Assembly: GCA_029844215.1 (NCBI GenBank)
Contig: CM056732.1
Span: forward strand, 16,580,001 to 16,644,000
Source of the DNA: Przewalskia tangutica
Lineage: Eukaryota > Streptophyta > Magnoliopsida > Solanales > Solanaceae
DNA length: 64,000 nt
Direction: 5' to 3'
Both the position numbers and the translations under genes were made by a program. This document shows positions 34,752-45,074 of this stretch, piece by piece (within the stretch, counting starts at the first letter, position 1; every line of letters begins with the position of its first letter). The notes under the pieces are model-generated. The model worked only from the letters and a program-made list of their open reading frames with translations, was not told where the DNA came from and did no database searches.

Positions 34752-34882
34752 ACATTCTGCTTTTTAGTTGCCTCAACAACTTTGTCATTACTAGCGTTGA
34801 TCGGTTCTCGAGTACGCTTCTTTGGAGGTGTGGCCCCCTTACGTACGTGAGTAATATCTTTTCTGTCATGGTAATCTTTGGC

Positions 34883-35296
34883 TTAGTAGCTTGTACATTT
34901 AGGACAATATTTATCGAGTCCTGCATGATTAGTTAACACATACAGCCCATCCTGGAGTCTACCAATCTCCTTCACCTTCCCACTGTAGAGATCCTGAAAT
35001 ATACAGAAGTCAGGGTAGAAGATAGCTGTACATTTCAGCTCCTTTGTTAGTTGAGAAACAGAGAGTAGATTATACTTGAATTGAGGTAAAAAGAAAACAT
35101 TTTCCAATGTACTCCTGTTTGGGAGTGTACTGACACCAATGTGAGTGACTTGGGCAGATTGGCCATTGGGTAAGAATACCTTCTTTGAAGTGATAGACTC
35201 ATCATTACCAGTAATTTTATCTAGCATACTTAGATCAGATACCATATGATTTGTAGCACCTGTATCTATTATCCAATTTTTGTTAGTATTGAACAC
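34883..35296 (-). pseudogene. Copia-1 protease and pre-integrase region
   Basis: NWIIDTGATNHMVSD carries an intact Asp-Thr-Gly active site of a copia retropepsin. It is followed by a GAG-pre-integrase region (KVKEIGRLQDGLYVL). A frame change separates it from gag upstream and from integrase downstream. Confidence 0.8.
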
Positions 35297-36083
35297 GCAG
35301 GCTTTGAGTTTAGATATACTGCCACATTTGCAGAGTTTTGACTACCTTGAGAGTTCTGACATGCTCCTGTCTGTGTATGGTTGTTGTTCAGCAGTTTCAC
35401 TATCTGCTCATACTGTGTTTTGGAGAGCTTTGGTGCTCCCTCAACTTCCCAGCTAGTTTTAGATTCTTCAGAGGAGGATTCAGATCCTCTGTTGTGGGTA
35501 TTATGAGCAGCATATTCTTTTCTTTTTGACTTGAAACCAGGTGGATATCCAACTAGTCTATAGCAGGATTCTTTTGTGTGGCCTCTCATCTTACATTCTT
35601 CACAAACAAGATTGTTCCTTTTTGACCTCTGGTTTCCAGTATTAGAGTACATAGCAGTGGTGGTAGGATCAGCTCCAAGCATCCCTACAGTCTTGGCAGA
35701 TATCCCCTTTTGATTTTCATCACTTACTATCATAGAGTAAGCTTTATTGACTGTTGGAAGAGGTGACATAAGGAGAATTTGGCTCCTAGCTTGCATGTAG
35801 CTTTCATTTAAGCCCATAAGAAATTGATACAGTTTCTGTTTACGAACCCTAGTTTATTTCTTCCAAGAAGAGCAATCCTTATTGACTTGCTCCAGACAGT
35901 ATAGTTTTCAGAGCCAAGCAACTGAAAAGATATTAAAGAGGCTCCACTAACATCCGAGGCTTGTAAGTACAGAGGATGGTTGTGGTCAAGAATGGTGGAG
36001 TTGGAGGTACTAGCCACAGACTTTCTAGGGATAGGTACTCCATCTTCGGAGGAACTACTCTCAATAGGTGGATCTGTTACCAT
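35269..36083 (-). pseudogene. Copia-1 gag
   Basis: Two overlapping frames. 36083-35808 starts MVTDPPIESSSS and carries the copia gag N-terminal domain (DHNHPLYLQASD, LLGSENYTVWSKSIRIAL). 35817-35269 continues with the core and the knuckle CEECKMRGHTKESC (C-X2-C-X4-H-X4-C), the RNA-binding motif. One frameshift near 35815 separates them. Start chosen as the first Met after the primer site. Confidence 0.8.
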
Positions 36084-36308
36084 CGTTACAGTACAACACT
36101 AGTTTCAACAGTTACTAGAATATAGGAAGGACTCAGTAGACATGCACAGTTGGTAGACCAGTAGATAAAAATCAGTAGACAAGGAGAGATTTCAGAGTAC
36201 CATAGATACCTCAGAACGACAAACTCAGATCTTGATGATTTTTCTCAGATCTTGATGATTTACTCAGATCTTGACGCGTACGATCGGCGAAATAGCCGCT
36301 CGATACCA

Positions 36309-36748
36309 TTTGGAAACCAACACGCGATTAACGCAACTACTAGTGCGAGAAGGTGATGTTGGTGACTTCCATTTTATTGTTTCAAGATCGAAGTTCTCTG
36401 GTATTCCGGATATGATACTCTACATCATATGAGAAAGCGGCAGAGGCAGAGAGAAGTCGATTCAAGCCAAACCATTTATCTTCATTAATGGAAGAAAAGG
36501 TTACAGAGAAGAAGATATCAAGGAAGACGAGATGGCTTCTCGAAGAAGATAGAAAAAGAAAATATCTCGAATGTTCTCTACTCTCCTCGGAGGGCGATCG
36601 ATACTAGTAATAGCCACTTGTTTACTTGGGCTGGCCTTTAATGGGCTGGCCTTTATATTTGGGCCAGACCTATTAAAGGTCAGTGAATATAATACATACA
36701 CAGTATACACACATTATACATGGGCCCTTTTCCTTCTTAGTTTTAACA
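36309..36748 (-). repeat. 5' LTR of copia-1
   Basis: 440 bp. Its outer end is intact (GTTTTAACA). Its inner end reads TTTGGAAACC in place of TGTTGGAAACC and touches the primer-binding site. It contains a short duplication (GGGCTGGCCTTTA twice, near 36629-36655) that is absent from the 3' LTR. Confidence 0.85.
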
Positions 36749-38105
36749 CAAACCCACATGGACTTATGATTAACCGTTAGTTAAATTAAACGATCCGAAT
36801 TATCTATACAAGAGAGAAAATCTGTAGGTTGTAATTCTAAATTAATTAAAATAAATTTAAAAAATAATAATGAACTTAGACAAAGAAATAGCGGATTTTT
36901 ATATTATCAATGATATGAAATCAATGTAGGGCTATGGGCTATCTAACAATCACGTTATATTCTTCAATTGATTCAACTTCTTAATTAACTAGTTTACTGA
37001 TTGACATGATTGATGTTACGACTACGAATCTCTCGTGTCCTCTAGCCGTCCATTTGTATTACTTTCACGCATATATCTCTATGATCATGAACCATAACAC
37101 AAATGCATTTATATTTCATGTATATCAAGTATCAACCAAGCAGTGCAAACTAGATATATCTCTATCCTAAACCTAAATCCGTTCCCCGATGCCCAGGGTT
37201 TGAGATCATGCTCTATCTATTCCTATCGCTATCCTATAATTTCTCTCTCGAGTTCAAGCTAAGATTCGTAGATAGTATTCGATTGGTGATCAAACAACCA
37301 AATAATTGAGCTCATGATTAAATAAATAAACTAATGCGATAAGCTAATTACTTAAAATCAATATTCGAATAACAACGTTCATGAAAGAATCAAAACCCTA
37401 GAACGAGAAGTTTAGCTTCACATAAATATGAAGGAAATATAATAAATCATCCAAAGAAAAATATAAAAAACTAATTTATGGAAAAGAAGAGATAAAATCC
37501 TAATCAACTCTGGCCTCCACACTCCAATCTCTGTCTAGATCCCAAGCTCTGAACTGATGGTCACAAGTTATCCCAAAGCTTGTGTAAAAATCCCGTCTTA
37601 TGGACTATTTATATGTGTAGAAAAAATTCCAGACGAAATAACCTTGTCCAAAATAAAATAGAAAAAGTTGGGAAAACTTTTGAAATTCTTCACGCACGTA
37701 CCAAATAAAGTTCAGAGAACTGCTATTCTCGCGTTCTTCCAGCGACGCAATTGCATCGCACTGTCACTTTTTTCTCCAGGTACATTTTTCTTTCTGTTTC
37801 TTAATTGCAACTATTTGTTTGCAATTCTTCTTTGTTCCTTGATTTATTAAATGCTCCAAATGATGTTGCAATCATTACTAAGCAATCATGATGTTTTTAT
37901 TTTGTCTCGTCCTCTTTTTCTCTTTTTTTTGTTCAGGGTTTATTCAATTTTGCCTCAAATCTCTTCATATTCACATCGATTTATTCCTACACATTAAAAA
38001 TATGATGTTAAGCACAAAGTACTATAATAATACTCAAAACACAATTAAAAGTACTAGAATGTGAGACAGCAATAGCTAAATATATGCATTTTTTACCGAA
38101 CATCA

Positions 38106-39592
38106 CCATCCCACACTTAAACTCGTGTTTGTCCTAGAGCAAGCATTAAAATCACTCTTCATAAAGCAAGCCTAGGAACGCCACCACTTTAGTTGATACC
38201 AACAATTATGCCCTATAGCAACTCAAACCATCAAATATTCACTTCCTGATCATCATGCAAGATATACAAACAAACAACAAAGTTCTAACCTCAAAGACGG
38301 ACTCTAACTCATCAAATTTAAGCTCGCTCACCTACTATGTCAAAGAAATCTAATAACATCACCTATCTATCATGAGACAAGTGCCCTCACAAGAAGAAAT
38401 AGGCCACACACTCAAATAAAAGAATCAAATATAATTTAAGGACTTTACATCAAAGCACACTCACAAAGAAATTCACATGTATACATAAAGAACCATAGGC
38501 TTGCCCATTATGTACATCTCTACTAATTAAGCGTGCTCGAATAAAATCATATAGGACTTTAACGGGTTGTAATTTTGGCTAGGGTTCGGGTAGGAAAACT
38601 ATTTAATAGTGACTTACACTTCCCTAAAAACTTTGCACTTTTAGACTTCATCACCCATTATTTTCATCTCTTAACCTTATTTTTCAGCTCTCTTCATCAA
38701 TTATTTTCCAAGTATTTTCCTCATAACAAAAACGTATCAATCATTTTTTCTCAAGAAATCTCCTTTTTCTTTATTTTCTCATGCCACATTCTTGTTAAGA
38801 GGGCATTTTCATCACTTTGCAGCTATCATCAGTCACCTTTTTTTCACTTGACCACCCATTTCTTTAGATTTCACAATTATAACACAATCTAAGTTACAAT
38901 GCTCAAGGAAGTAGTTTGAAAACCAGGGATTCAAACAAAAGGATCAAGGCAAAAATACTGCTTCCAAACAAAAGACTACAGGTTCAAAGGGCTAACTTGT
39001 GATAACAATATTTGAAAAGGCTAAAATTCATAAGACATATCAAAGAAAACCTATTATGTCGGAATAGACATTCGCTTAAATAAAAAGACACGATCCAGAC
39101 AATGTCGCAAGTGACATCCGCTAGTAAAAATACATGAACCAGATGTTGTCGCAATTGGAATCCGCTCAACAAAATACGCACGAGCCAGACGGTGTCACAG
39201 GTGGCATCTGCTCAGCAAAATCTACAAAATCGTACGAGCTAGACGGTGTCTGAAGAAGCATCTGCTCAAATAGAATTCAACCAACAAAGTTAGGCGAGCC
39301 AGATGGTGTCAGAGGTGTCATCCGCTCAGAAAAATCACCCAGAAGGATACAATGAACAAAGCCACACAAGTATGATAAATATAAATAATCAACACCCAGG
39401 TCCTAGCACATGGAAACATGTCAAAGCTACTAGAGGTGGAAAGCAGGCATACTAAATCCAGACACATGCGGAGCAAACGTGGAACTCTTTCAAACAGAGC
39501 AACACTTTTTATTTTGTTTCAATAACATGCAGGGCAAGTTCTAGATAGATGAAAAATATGAAATATATGTAAGAAAATCCTCACCGCACATG
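38106..39592 (-). other. Athila-1 3' non-coding region
   Basis: About 1.5 kb without a gene. A segment at 38553-38605 (GGACTTTAACGGGTTGTAAT, then GGGTTCGGGTAGGAAAA) matches 49105-49160 of Athila-2 (GGACTTTTAAGGGTTGTAAT, then GGTATGGGTAGGTAAAA), a conserved non-coding module of this group. A tandem repeat follows at 39088-39345. Confidence 0.6.
39088..39345. repeat. Five-copy minisatellite in Athila-1
   Basis: Five degenerate units of about 45-60 bp with core GAGCCAGACGGTGTC followed by GGCATCTGCTCA and a variable A-rich spacer. Copies start near 39092, 39136, 39182, 39236 and 39296. It is non-coding. Confidence 0.7.
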
Positions 39593-39597
39593 GTACA

Positions 39598-40000
39598 TGT
39601 TAAGAGGTTAGAAAGGAGTTACAATCAGTTAAAAAAAATCAAGAAGAAGAAGTTACAAATCAGTTGAAGAAGATCAAGAAGCAGTTGAGGAATTACTTGA
39701 TAAGGAGCCTGTAGGCTCAGCTATAAATAGCCCATTTATGTAATTGTATTAAATGATACAAGTGAGAGTAAATGAAATGCTGAAGAGAAATTTTGTCTTT
39801 CAAAAACTATTCATCTTCTTCTTCTCTGTATTTTGCATTATCAAGAAGACTTTCTCCCTCTCTCTTCCTTCTCGAAACTCTCTCTTCTCCCTCGAGCCCA
39901 TCACCTTCACATGCATCTTGGTTATGCTGCCTTCAGCACATGCAGAGTAGGACTACCTTGAAAGTCACGAAGTCTGCCTCGAGTGTCGAAACATTTAATA
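39598..40000 (+). repeat. 5' LTR of copia-2
   Basis: 403 bp, TGTTAAGAGG ... CATTTAATA, with a TATA box (CTATAAATAG near 39721). It joins integrase sequence directly, with no primer-binding site. Its last base by comparison with the 3' copy is A of AATA, not the usual CA. Confidence 0.85.
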
Positions 40001-40800
40001 TGGTTAGAGTAATCAGAACAGATAATGGTGCTGAATTTGTAAATGAACTGTGTGCTAATTTGCTACTTGGATTAGGGATTATACACCAAAAATCTTGTGC
40101 ATATACTCCCCAACAAAATGGGGTAGCAGAAAGGAAACATAGACATATACTTGAAATAACAAGAGCCTTAAGATTTCAAGGACATATACCAATAAAATTT
40201 TGGGGTCTGTGTGTTCAAACAGCAGTGTACATAATAAACAGATTACCCTCTTCTGTAACTAGTAAGACTCCCTATGAAAAATTGTACAATAAGAGACCTA
40301 TCATGAATCACTTAAGAGTTCTAGGGTGTCTGTGCTTTGCTAAAGATTCATATGTTACTGATAAGATGCATTCTAGAACCAGAAAATGTATATTTATGGG
40401 ATACTCTGAAACTAAGAAAGGATATGTTCTATATGACATAGAAAAAGAAATATTCTTTGTTAATAGAGATGTAGTGTTCAGGGAAACTGAATTTCCTTTC
40501 AAAACAAAGACATCAGAGAAGTCAATATTTCAAGACAATTCTAATTCATATAATTTTTCTGATGAGAATATACCAGTAGCTGGTACACACCAGAATCACA
40601 ACAATAATATTGATACCTCTAATAACAACTTGAGTATTAATAACTCTAATTCTAGAACTACACCAGAGAATCTTACCAGTACTAATATGGATAATATCAT
40701 AATGCAAGATATGCCCCAAAATACAACACAAACCTCAGAAATAGTTCAGCCTGATAAAGTTGCAAGGAAATCTACAAGAACAAAGCAGCCTCCCATTTGA
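39793..40800 (+). pseudogene. LTR-leader fused in frame to copia-2 integrase core
   Basis: A 335-codon open frame. Codons 1-69 are LTR sequence (a Ser/Leu-rich stretch). From codon 70 it reads MVRVIRTDNGAEF (second catalytic Asp region of integrase), then TPQQNGVAERKHRHILE (catalytic Glu), FWGLCVQTAVYIINRLPSS and the C-terminal linker, stopping at 40798-40800 where TGA stands in place of a Trp codon. The integrase N-terminal zinc module and the first catalytic Asp are missing, so it cannot integrate. The fusion probably arose by deletion at a short TGGT match between the LTR/primer-site border and integrase. Confidence 0.75.
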
Positions 40801-42520
40801 CTTAAAGATTTTGTTACCAAAAATAAAACACCATATCCTATAGCTAATTATATTTCCTACAACAACATCAATTCAACCTATAAAGCTTTTATAACTAGTA
40901 ACTCAGAAATAACAGAACCAAAAACTTACAAAGAGGCTTCACAAGATCCTAGGTGGGTAGAGGCTATGAAGTTAGAAATTCTAGCTTTACAGGAGAATCA
41001 AACATGGAATATTGTAACTTTACCAGAAAACAAGGTTCCTATAGGGTGTAAATGAGTGTATAAAATAAAGTATAAAGCTACAGGTGAGATTGAAAGGCTC
41101 AAAGCTAGGCTGGTAGCAAAAGGTTATAGTCAAAAGGAAGGAATAGACTATCATGAAACCTTCTCTCCAGTAGTTAAAATGGTTACTGTTAGAACTGTTA
41201 TATCTATAGCAGCCTCCAAAAATTGGCATATACATCAGATGGATGTATATAATGTCTTTCTTCAAGGAGATTTACATGATGAGATCTATATGGAGTTGCC
41301 ACAAGGATTTACCAGCCAGGGGGAAAGACAAGTATGTAGGTTGGTTAAATCCTTGTATGGATTAAAACAAGCACCTAGACAATGAAATTTTAAGTTGACA
41401 GAAGCTCTAATACATATGCAGTTTAGACAATCTCAATTTGATCATTCACTTTTTATAAAATAATCAGAACAAGGACTGGTTGTGGTATTAGTATATGTGG
41501 ATGACATGCTTATAACAGGAGATAGTCTGAGGTTAATAGAAGAAACAAAACAATCTTTACAAAGGATATTCAAGATGAAGGATTTAGGAGAGCTAAGGTA
41601 CTTTTTAGGTATAGAGTTTGCAAGGTCAAGAAAGGGGATTCTAATGCACCAAAGAAAGTATACTTTAGAGCTTATTTCTGAATTAGGACTAGGAGCAGCT
41701 AAACCTATTAGTACACCTATAGATAGCAACATAAAATTAACTACAAAATAATATGATGAACATACACAGAAATACCAGAAAACAGGAAAGAATAAATGCA
41801 CATCTGAAGATGGTCTGATAGAAGATGTGAATGCATACCAAAGACTAATAGGAAAACTATTGTATCTAACAATAACAAGACCTGATATAGCTTATAGTGT
41901 TCAAACACTTAGTCAATTTCTACAACAACAAAAAATATCACATCTTCATGCAACACTAAGAATTGTAAGATATGTAAAGAATCAACCTGGACAGGGCATT
42001 CTTATGTCCAGTAATAGACAGAAAGCGATGTGACTTCTTGTGATGCAGATTGGGCTGCTTGCCCACATACTAGAAAGTCAGTTACAGGTTATATAATAAA
42101 ATTTGGGGATTCTCTTATATCATGGAAATCGAAAAAACAAAGCACAATCTCTAGGAGTTCAACAGAGTCAGAATACAGGAGTCTAGCAGGTACAGTGGCT
42201 GAATTGACATGGATACTTGGCTTATTAAAAGACATTGGAATCAACATGGAAAAACCAGTAACAATATTTTCCGACAGCAAATCAACAATACAAATCGCAG
42301 CAAATCCAGTTTTTCATGAAAGGACCAAACATATATAGATTGATTTACACTTTGTAAGAGAAAAGATCCAAGAAGGAATGGTAAGAACAGAATATATACC
42401 CACAATGAATCAACTGGCAGATCTGCTTACTAAGGGCTTGAACAGAATCCAGCATCAACATCTATGCTCCAAGCTTGGGCTACTGAACATCTTTTCAGCT
42501 CCCACCAGTAGACAGCTTGA
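40801..42520 (+). pseudogene. Copia-2 reverse transcriptase and RNase H
   Basis: Same frame as the integrase for long stretches. It has RWVEAMKLEILALQENQTW, KARLVAKGYSQKEGIDYHET, HIHQMDVYNVFLQGDL, the active site YVDDMLITGDS, and RPDIAYSVQTLSQFLQQ. After a frameshift near 42033 comes RNase H (SCDADWAACPHTRKSVTGY). In-frame stops at about 41055, 41384, 41462, 41750 and 42337 are single-base changes. Two here, and a third at 40799, are TGA at a conserved Trp. It ends near the polypurine tract. Confidence 0.85.
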
Positions 42521-42527
42521 GGGGGAG

Positions 42528-42930
42528 TGTTAAGAGGTTAGAAAGGAGTTACAGTCAGTTAAAAGAAATCAAGAAGAAGAAGTTACAAATCAGTTGAAGA
42601 AGATCAAGAAGCAGTTGAGGAATTACTTGATAAGGAGCCTGTAGGATCAGCTATAAATAGCCCATTTATGTAATTGTATTAAATGATACAAGTGAGAGTA
42701 AATGAAATGCTGAAGAGAAATTTTGTCTTTCAAAAACTATTCATCTTCTTCTTCTCTGTATTTTGCATTATCAAGAAGACTTTCTCCCTCTCTCTTCCTT
42801 CTCGAAACTCTCTCTTCTCCCTCGAGCCCATCACCTTCACATGCATCTTGGTTATGCTGCCTTCAGCACATGCAGAGTAGGACTGCCTTGAAAGTCACGA
42901 AGTCTGCCTCGAGTGTCGAAGCATTTAATA
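42528..42930 (+). repeat. 3' LTR of copia-2
   Basis: 403 bp, follows AGCTTGAGGGGGAG and is followed by the target duplication GTACA. Nearly identical to the 5' copy; the differences I can see include CAATCAG/CAGTCAG and AGGCTCAG/AGGATCAG. Confidence 0.85.
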
Positions 42931-42935
42931 GTACA

Positions 42936-43781
42936 AGTCTCAATCAAGATGGATCAATTCTACTCTAGGACAAAATAGGATCATGACGAACTACAAAATA
43001 AGAATAAAATATATACAGAGTCACATCCCTGAGCCTAGGTGTCAGAAAGTCTGTTATTTTATATTAACACTCATGCACAAACGAAAAAGTACTACTCAAG
43101 CTCAGACCTAAGTATACAAACATCAAACAAGTGAAAAGGCCTTTCTTCTTCCCTCTTACTGCTCCTAGAAAAAAAAATTACTAAAAAATTTAAAAAATTA
43201 TCGGGATCAAGAGTCCCCCCTTGGAAAAGAACTGAGGCCCTAAGGAAAACCAAAAGGTGAATGATTTATGCCACTAATGAGAAAAAAATAAAAAAATAAA
43301 AAAATAAACGAAAAATAAAAGAAAGAACAAAATAAAGTCTTTTTGAAATTTTCTTGATTTTCTGATTGTTTTATACTAAGACTCGTAAGACTCTAAGAAA
43401 TAGTAAAAAATACCTATGGCATAATCATCCTCAAAAGTATTGGAAGTACCCATCCCACACTTAAAAATATGTGTTGTTTTCATTGCATGAATCAGAGAAA
43501 AAAATATTAAAACAAGGGTAAAAAATACTCCTTGTGACCCTCTAGGGCCTAGCTAACAGCATAATTCTCAACATAAAGGGTCGGCACGACCCCACATTTA
43601 AGCTAAAACATGCTCCTCAACTTTAACTTGGGATACTCAGACTCCCCTTAATCTACAAAACTAAAATAAAACTAAACAAAACAAAACGTGACACTATAAA
43701 ATTAAAAATCTAAAACTATTACACATTGGATTGCCTCCCAATAAACGCCCGATTTAATGTCACAGCACGACGCCGTCACTT
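42936..43781 (-). other. Athila-1 internal non-coding part
   Basis: AT-rich with A-runs near 43280-43330. It includes CCCATCCCACACTTAAA (43448-43464), an internal repeat of the purine-rich motif next to the 3' LTR (38107-38121). No gene. Confidence 0.45.
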
Positions 43782-44320
43782 TCACCATTTTTTTTCACTT
43801 TGAGGATATGAATTGTGCCCCAATTTTATATCAAATTTCCTGCTCCGCTCTTGGGACGGTGGTATGAAAATAAAAGAATCAAGCAATAGGTGTCGCATCT
43901 TACACTTCTTGGCCCTTAAGTGAGCAATATCATTTTGTCTCTTTGGCATGACGATTTTTAGACTGTAGGAGCCTTGTTCCTCTTCTATACACCTCTTCAT
44001 CGGCCTAGGCTCGATTTTCATGTTCCCAACCAAACACAAAGTCGAAAAGTGTTTAGAATGAGGGCCAACACGCTCCAACTTTCAAATTGCGCTTTAATTT
44101 CAACATTCTCACTTCTGTACCCGTATTCAACATCAACATCATCACAAAAATTCTGATCGAATGGTTGGAATTTATTTTTCTGCTCCACAAGCTGGTCAGT
44201 ATCCATAACAATTGGTGGTTGAACATCAGACGCCTCGACTTTTTTATTCATGTGAGCCTGCAAGTCTTGGATATCTGAGCTAAATTGATCTATCTTTTGT
44301 CTTAGGCTCATCCCTGTCAC
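43782..44320 (-). pseudogene. Athila-1 ORFs of unknown function
   Basis: Two overlapping minus-strand frames, 44320-44018 (100 codons, start MTGMSLRQKIDQFSSDIQDL, then acidic) and 44078-43782 (98 codons, with MPKRQNDIAHLRAKKCKMRH). They probably represent the tail of one former protein with a frameshift near 44060. No domain is recognised. By position they lie downstream of the gag zinc knuckles, where protease would be expected, but no Asp-Thr-Gly motif is visible. Confidence 0.4.
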
Positions 44321-44479
44321 CTATTAAATGTATTGCCATGTTTGTAAGACCATCACGGAGAAATTCATGAATTTTATTTGTTGAGCTTGTTCCTCTAGTC
44401 AAGATAGGCTCACTATCCCTGTTTCTTCAAAGTTATTTCCTTGTGGGAACTCCCTCTCTTATTCTGTTTGAGGTTCATC

Positions 44480-44900
44480 TTAGATATTGGCTAAGCATGT
44501 AACTTGCAGAACATTACAAGTTTCATTATGGACTTGTATCTCTGCGATTTTGGCACAAATACTCTCTATGTATTTCCATTGTTCTACATAGTGCTCTCTT
44601 ATTATTGTGCTCATCTCAAGCATCAATTTTACAAAATTGCTGAATCGAGCAATATTTTCCACATTCTCCACTTCATTACTTCTGTTAACATCACAAACAA
44701 TAGGAGAATCAATAATAGGGGTTCTAGGATGAGGAATAAGAATTAGGACAATCATTCCAATATCCATTTTGGCCACAACATATACTACAAACATTTTATG
44801 CAAATGATTGGGGAGGTGCAAACAACCCGTTCCCAGAAATATTATTACAGTGTGGCCACAAGTGGGGCCCTCCACATATCAGACAAGGATCACCAAAAAT
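44480..44900 (-). pseudogene. Athila-1 gag zinc-knuckle remnant
   Basis: Reading from about 44894 downward, one frame gives CLICGGPHLWPHC, a C-X2-C-X3-H-X4-C knuckle with the same spacing as Athila-2 gag (CEICGGPHTFDRC). After a stop there is a second, imperfect one (CSICCGQNGYWNDC). A different frame (44875-44480, 131 codons) is open through the same region but does not show the knuckles. The gag core normally found upstream is absent: only about 180 bp separate the knuckle from the primer-binding site. Confidence 0.5.
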
Positions 44901-45050
44901 AAGAACAACCAATATTTGACCAATTTTAATTTCAAGATGTCATGTTAAAAAGAATACTCAAAATATTGAATACAAAATATTTAAAATAAAATTACCTTTT
45001 TTAATAGACACCGATAAAAGTCTAATCTAGATAAACTGTTAATTTTTAAG

Positions 45051-45072
45051 TCTCCGGCAATGGCGATAAAAA
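45051..45072 (-). other. Primer-binding site of Athila-1
   Basis: The + strand CTCCGGCAATGGCGATAAAAA is the complement of a diverged Athila-type site. The intact version is at 54606-54627. Two bases (CT) separate each from its LTR. Changes include C to T at two places. Confidence 0.65.
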
Positions 45073-45074
45073 CT

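Larger units (their letters stand above)
31587..36748 (-). mobile_element. Copia-1: near full-length Ty1/copia element
   Basis: A 5,162-bp minus-strand element with a perfect target duplication CAAAC (31582-31586 and 36749-36753). LTRs are 31587-32023 and 36309-36748. A polypurine tract (complement of CCTCCCTCAAGC, 32024-32036) and a degenerate tRNA-Met primer site (complement of GCTCGATACCA, 36298-36308) complete it. All copia domains are present in the normal order but in several frames. Confidence 0.9.
31511..38105 (-). repeat. 3' LTR of Athila-1, split by copia-1
   Basis: Two pieces, 31511-31586 and 36754-38105, match the right LTR (45075-46483) in order. The split is at the copia-1 duplication CAAAC. 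The LTR ends at CATCA (38105) and is followed by the complement of a polypurine tract (CCATCCCACACTTAAA, 38106-38121). Together the pieces are about 1.43 kb. Confidence 0.8.
39598..42930 (+). mobile_element. Copia-2: internally deleted Ty1/copia element
   Basis: A 3,333-bp + strand element nested in Athila-1, with identical-length LTRs (39598-40000 and 42528-42930) and a 5-bp duplication GTACA (39593-39597 and 42931-42935). I count about five differences between the LTRs over 403 bp, so it is young. Everything from the primer-binding site to the middle of integrase is missing. A polypurine tract (CTTGAGGGGGAG) ends just before the 3' LTR. Confidence 0.85.
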
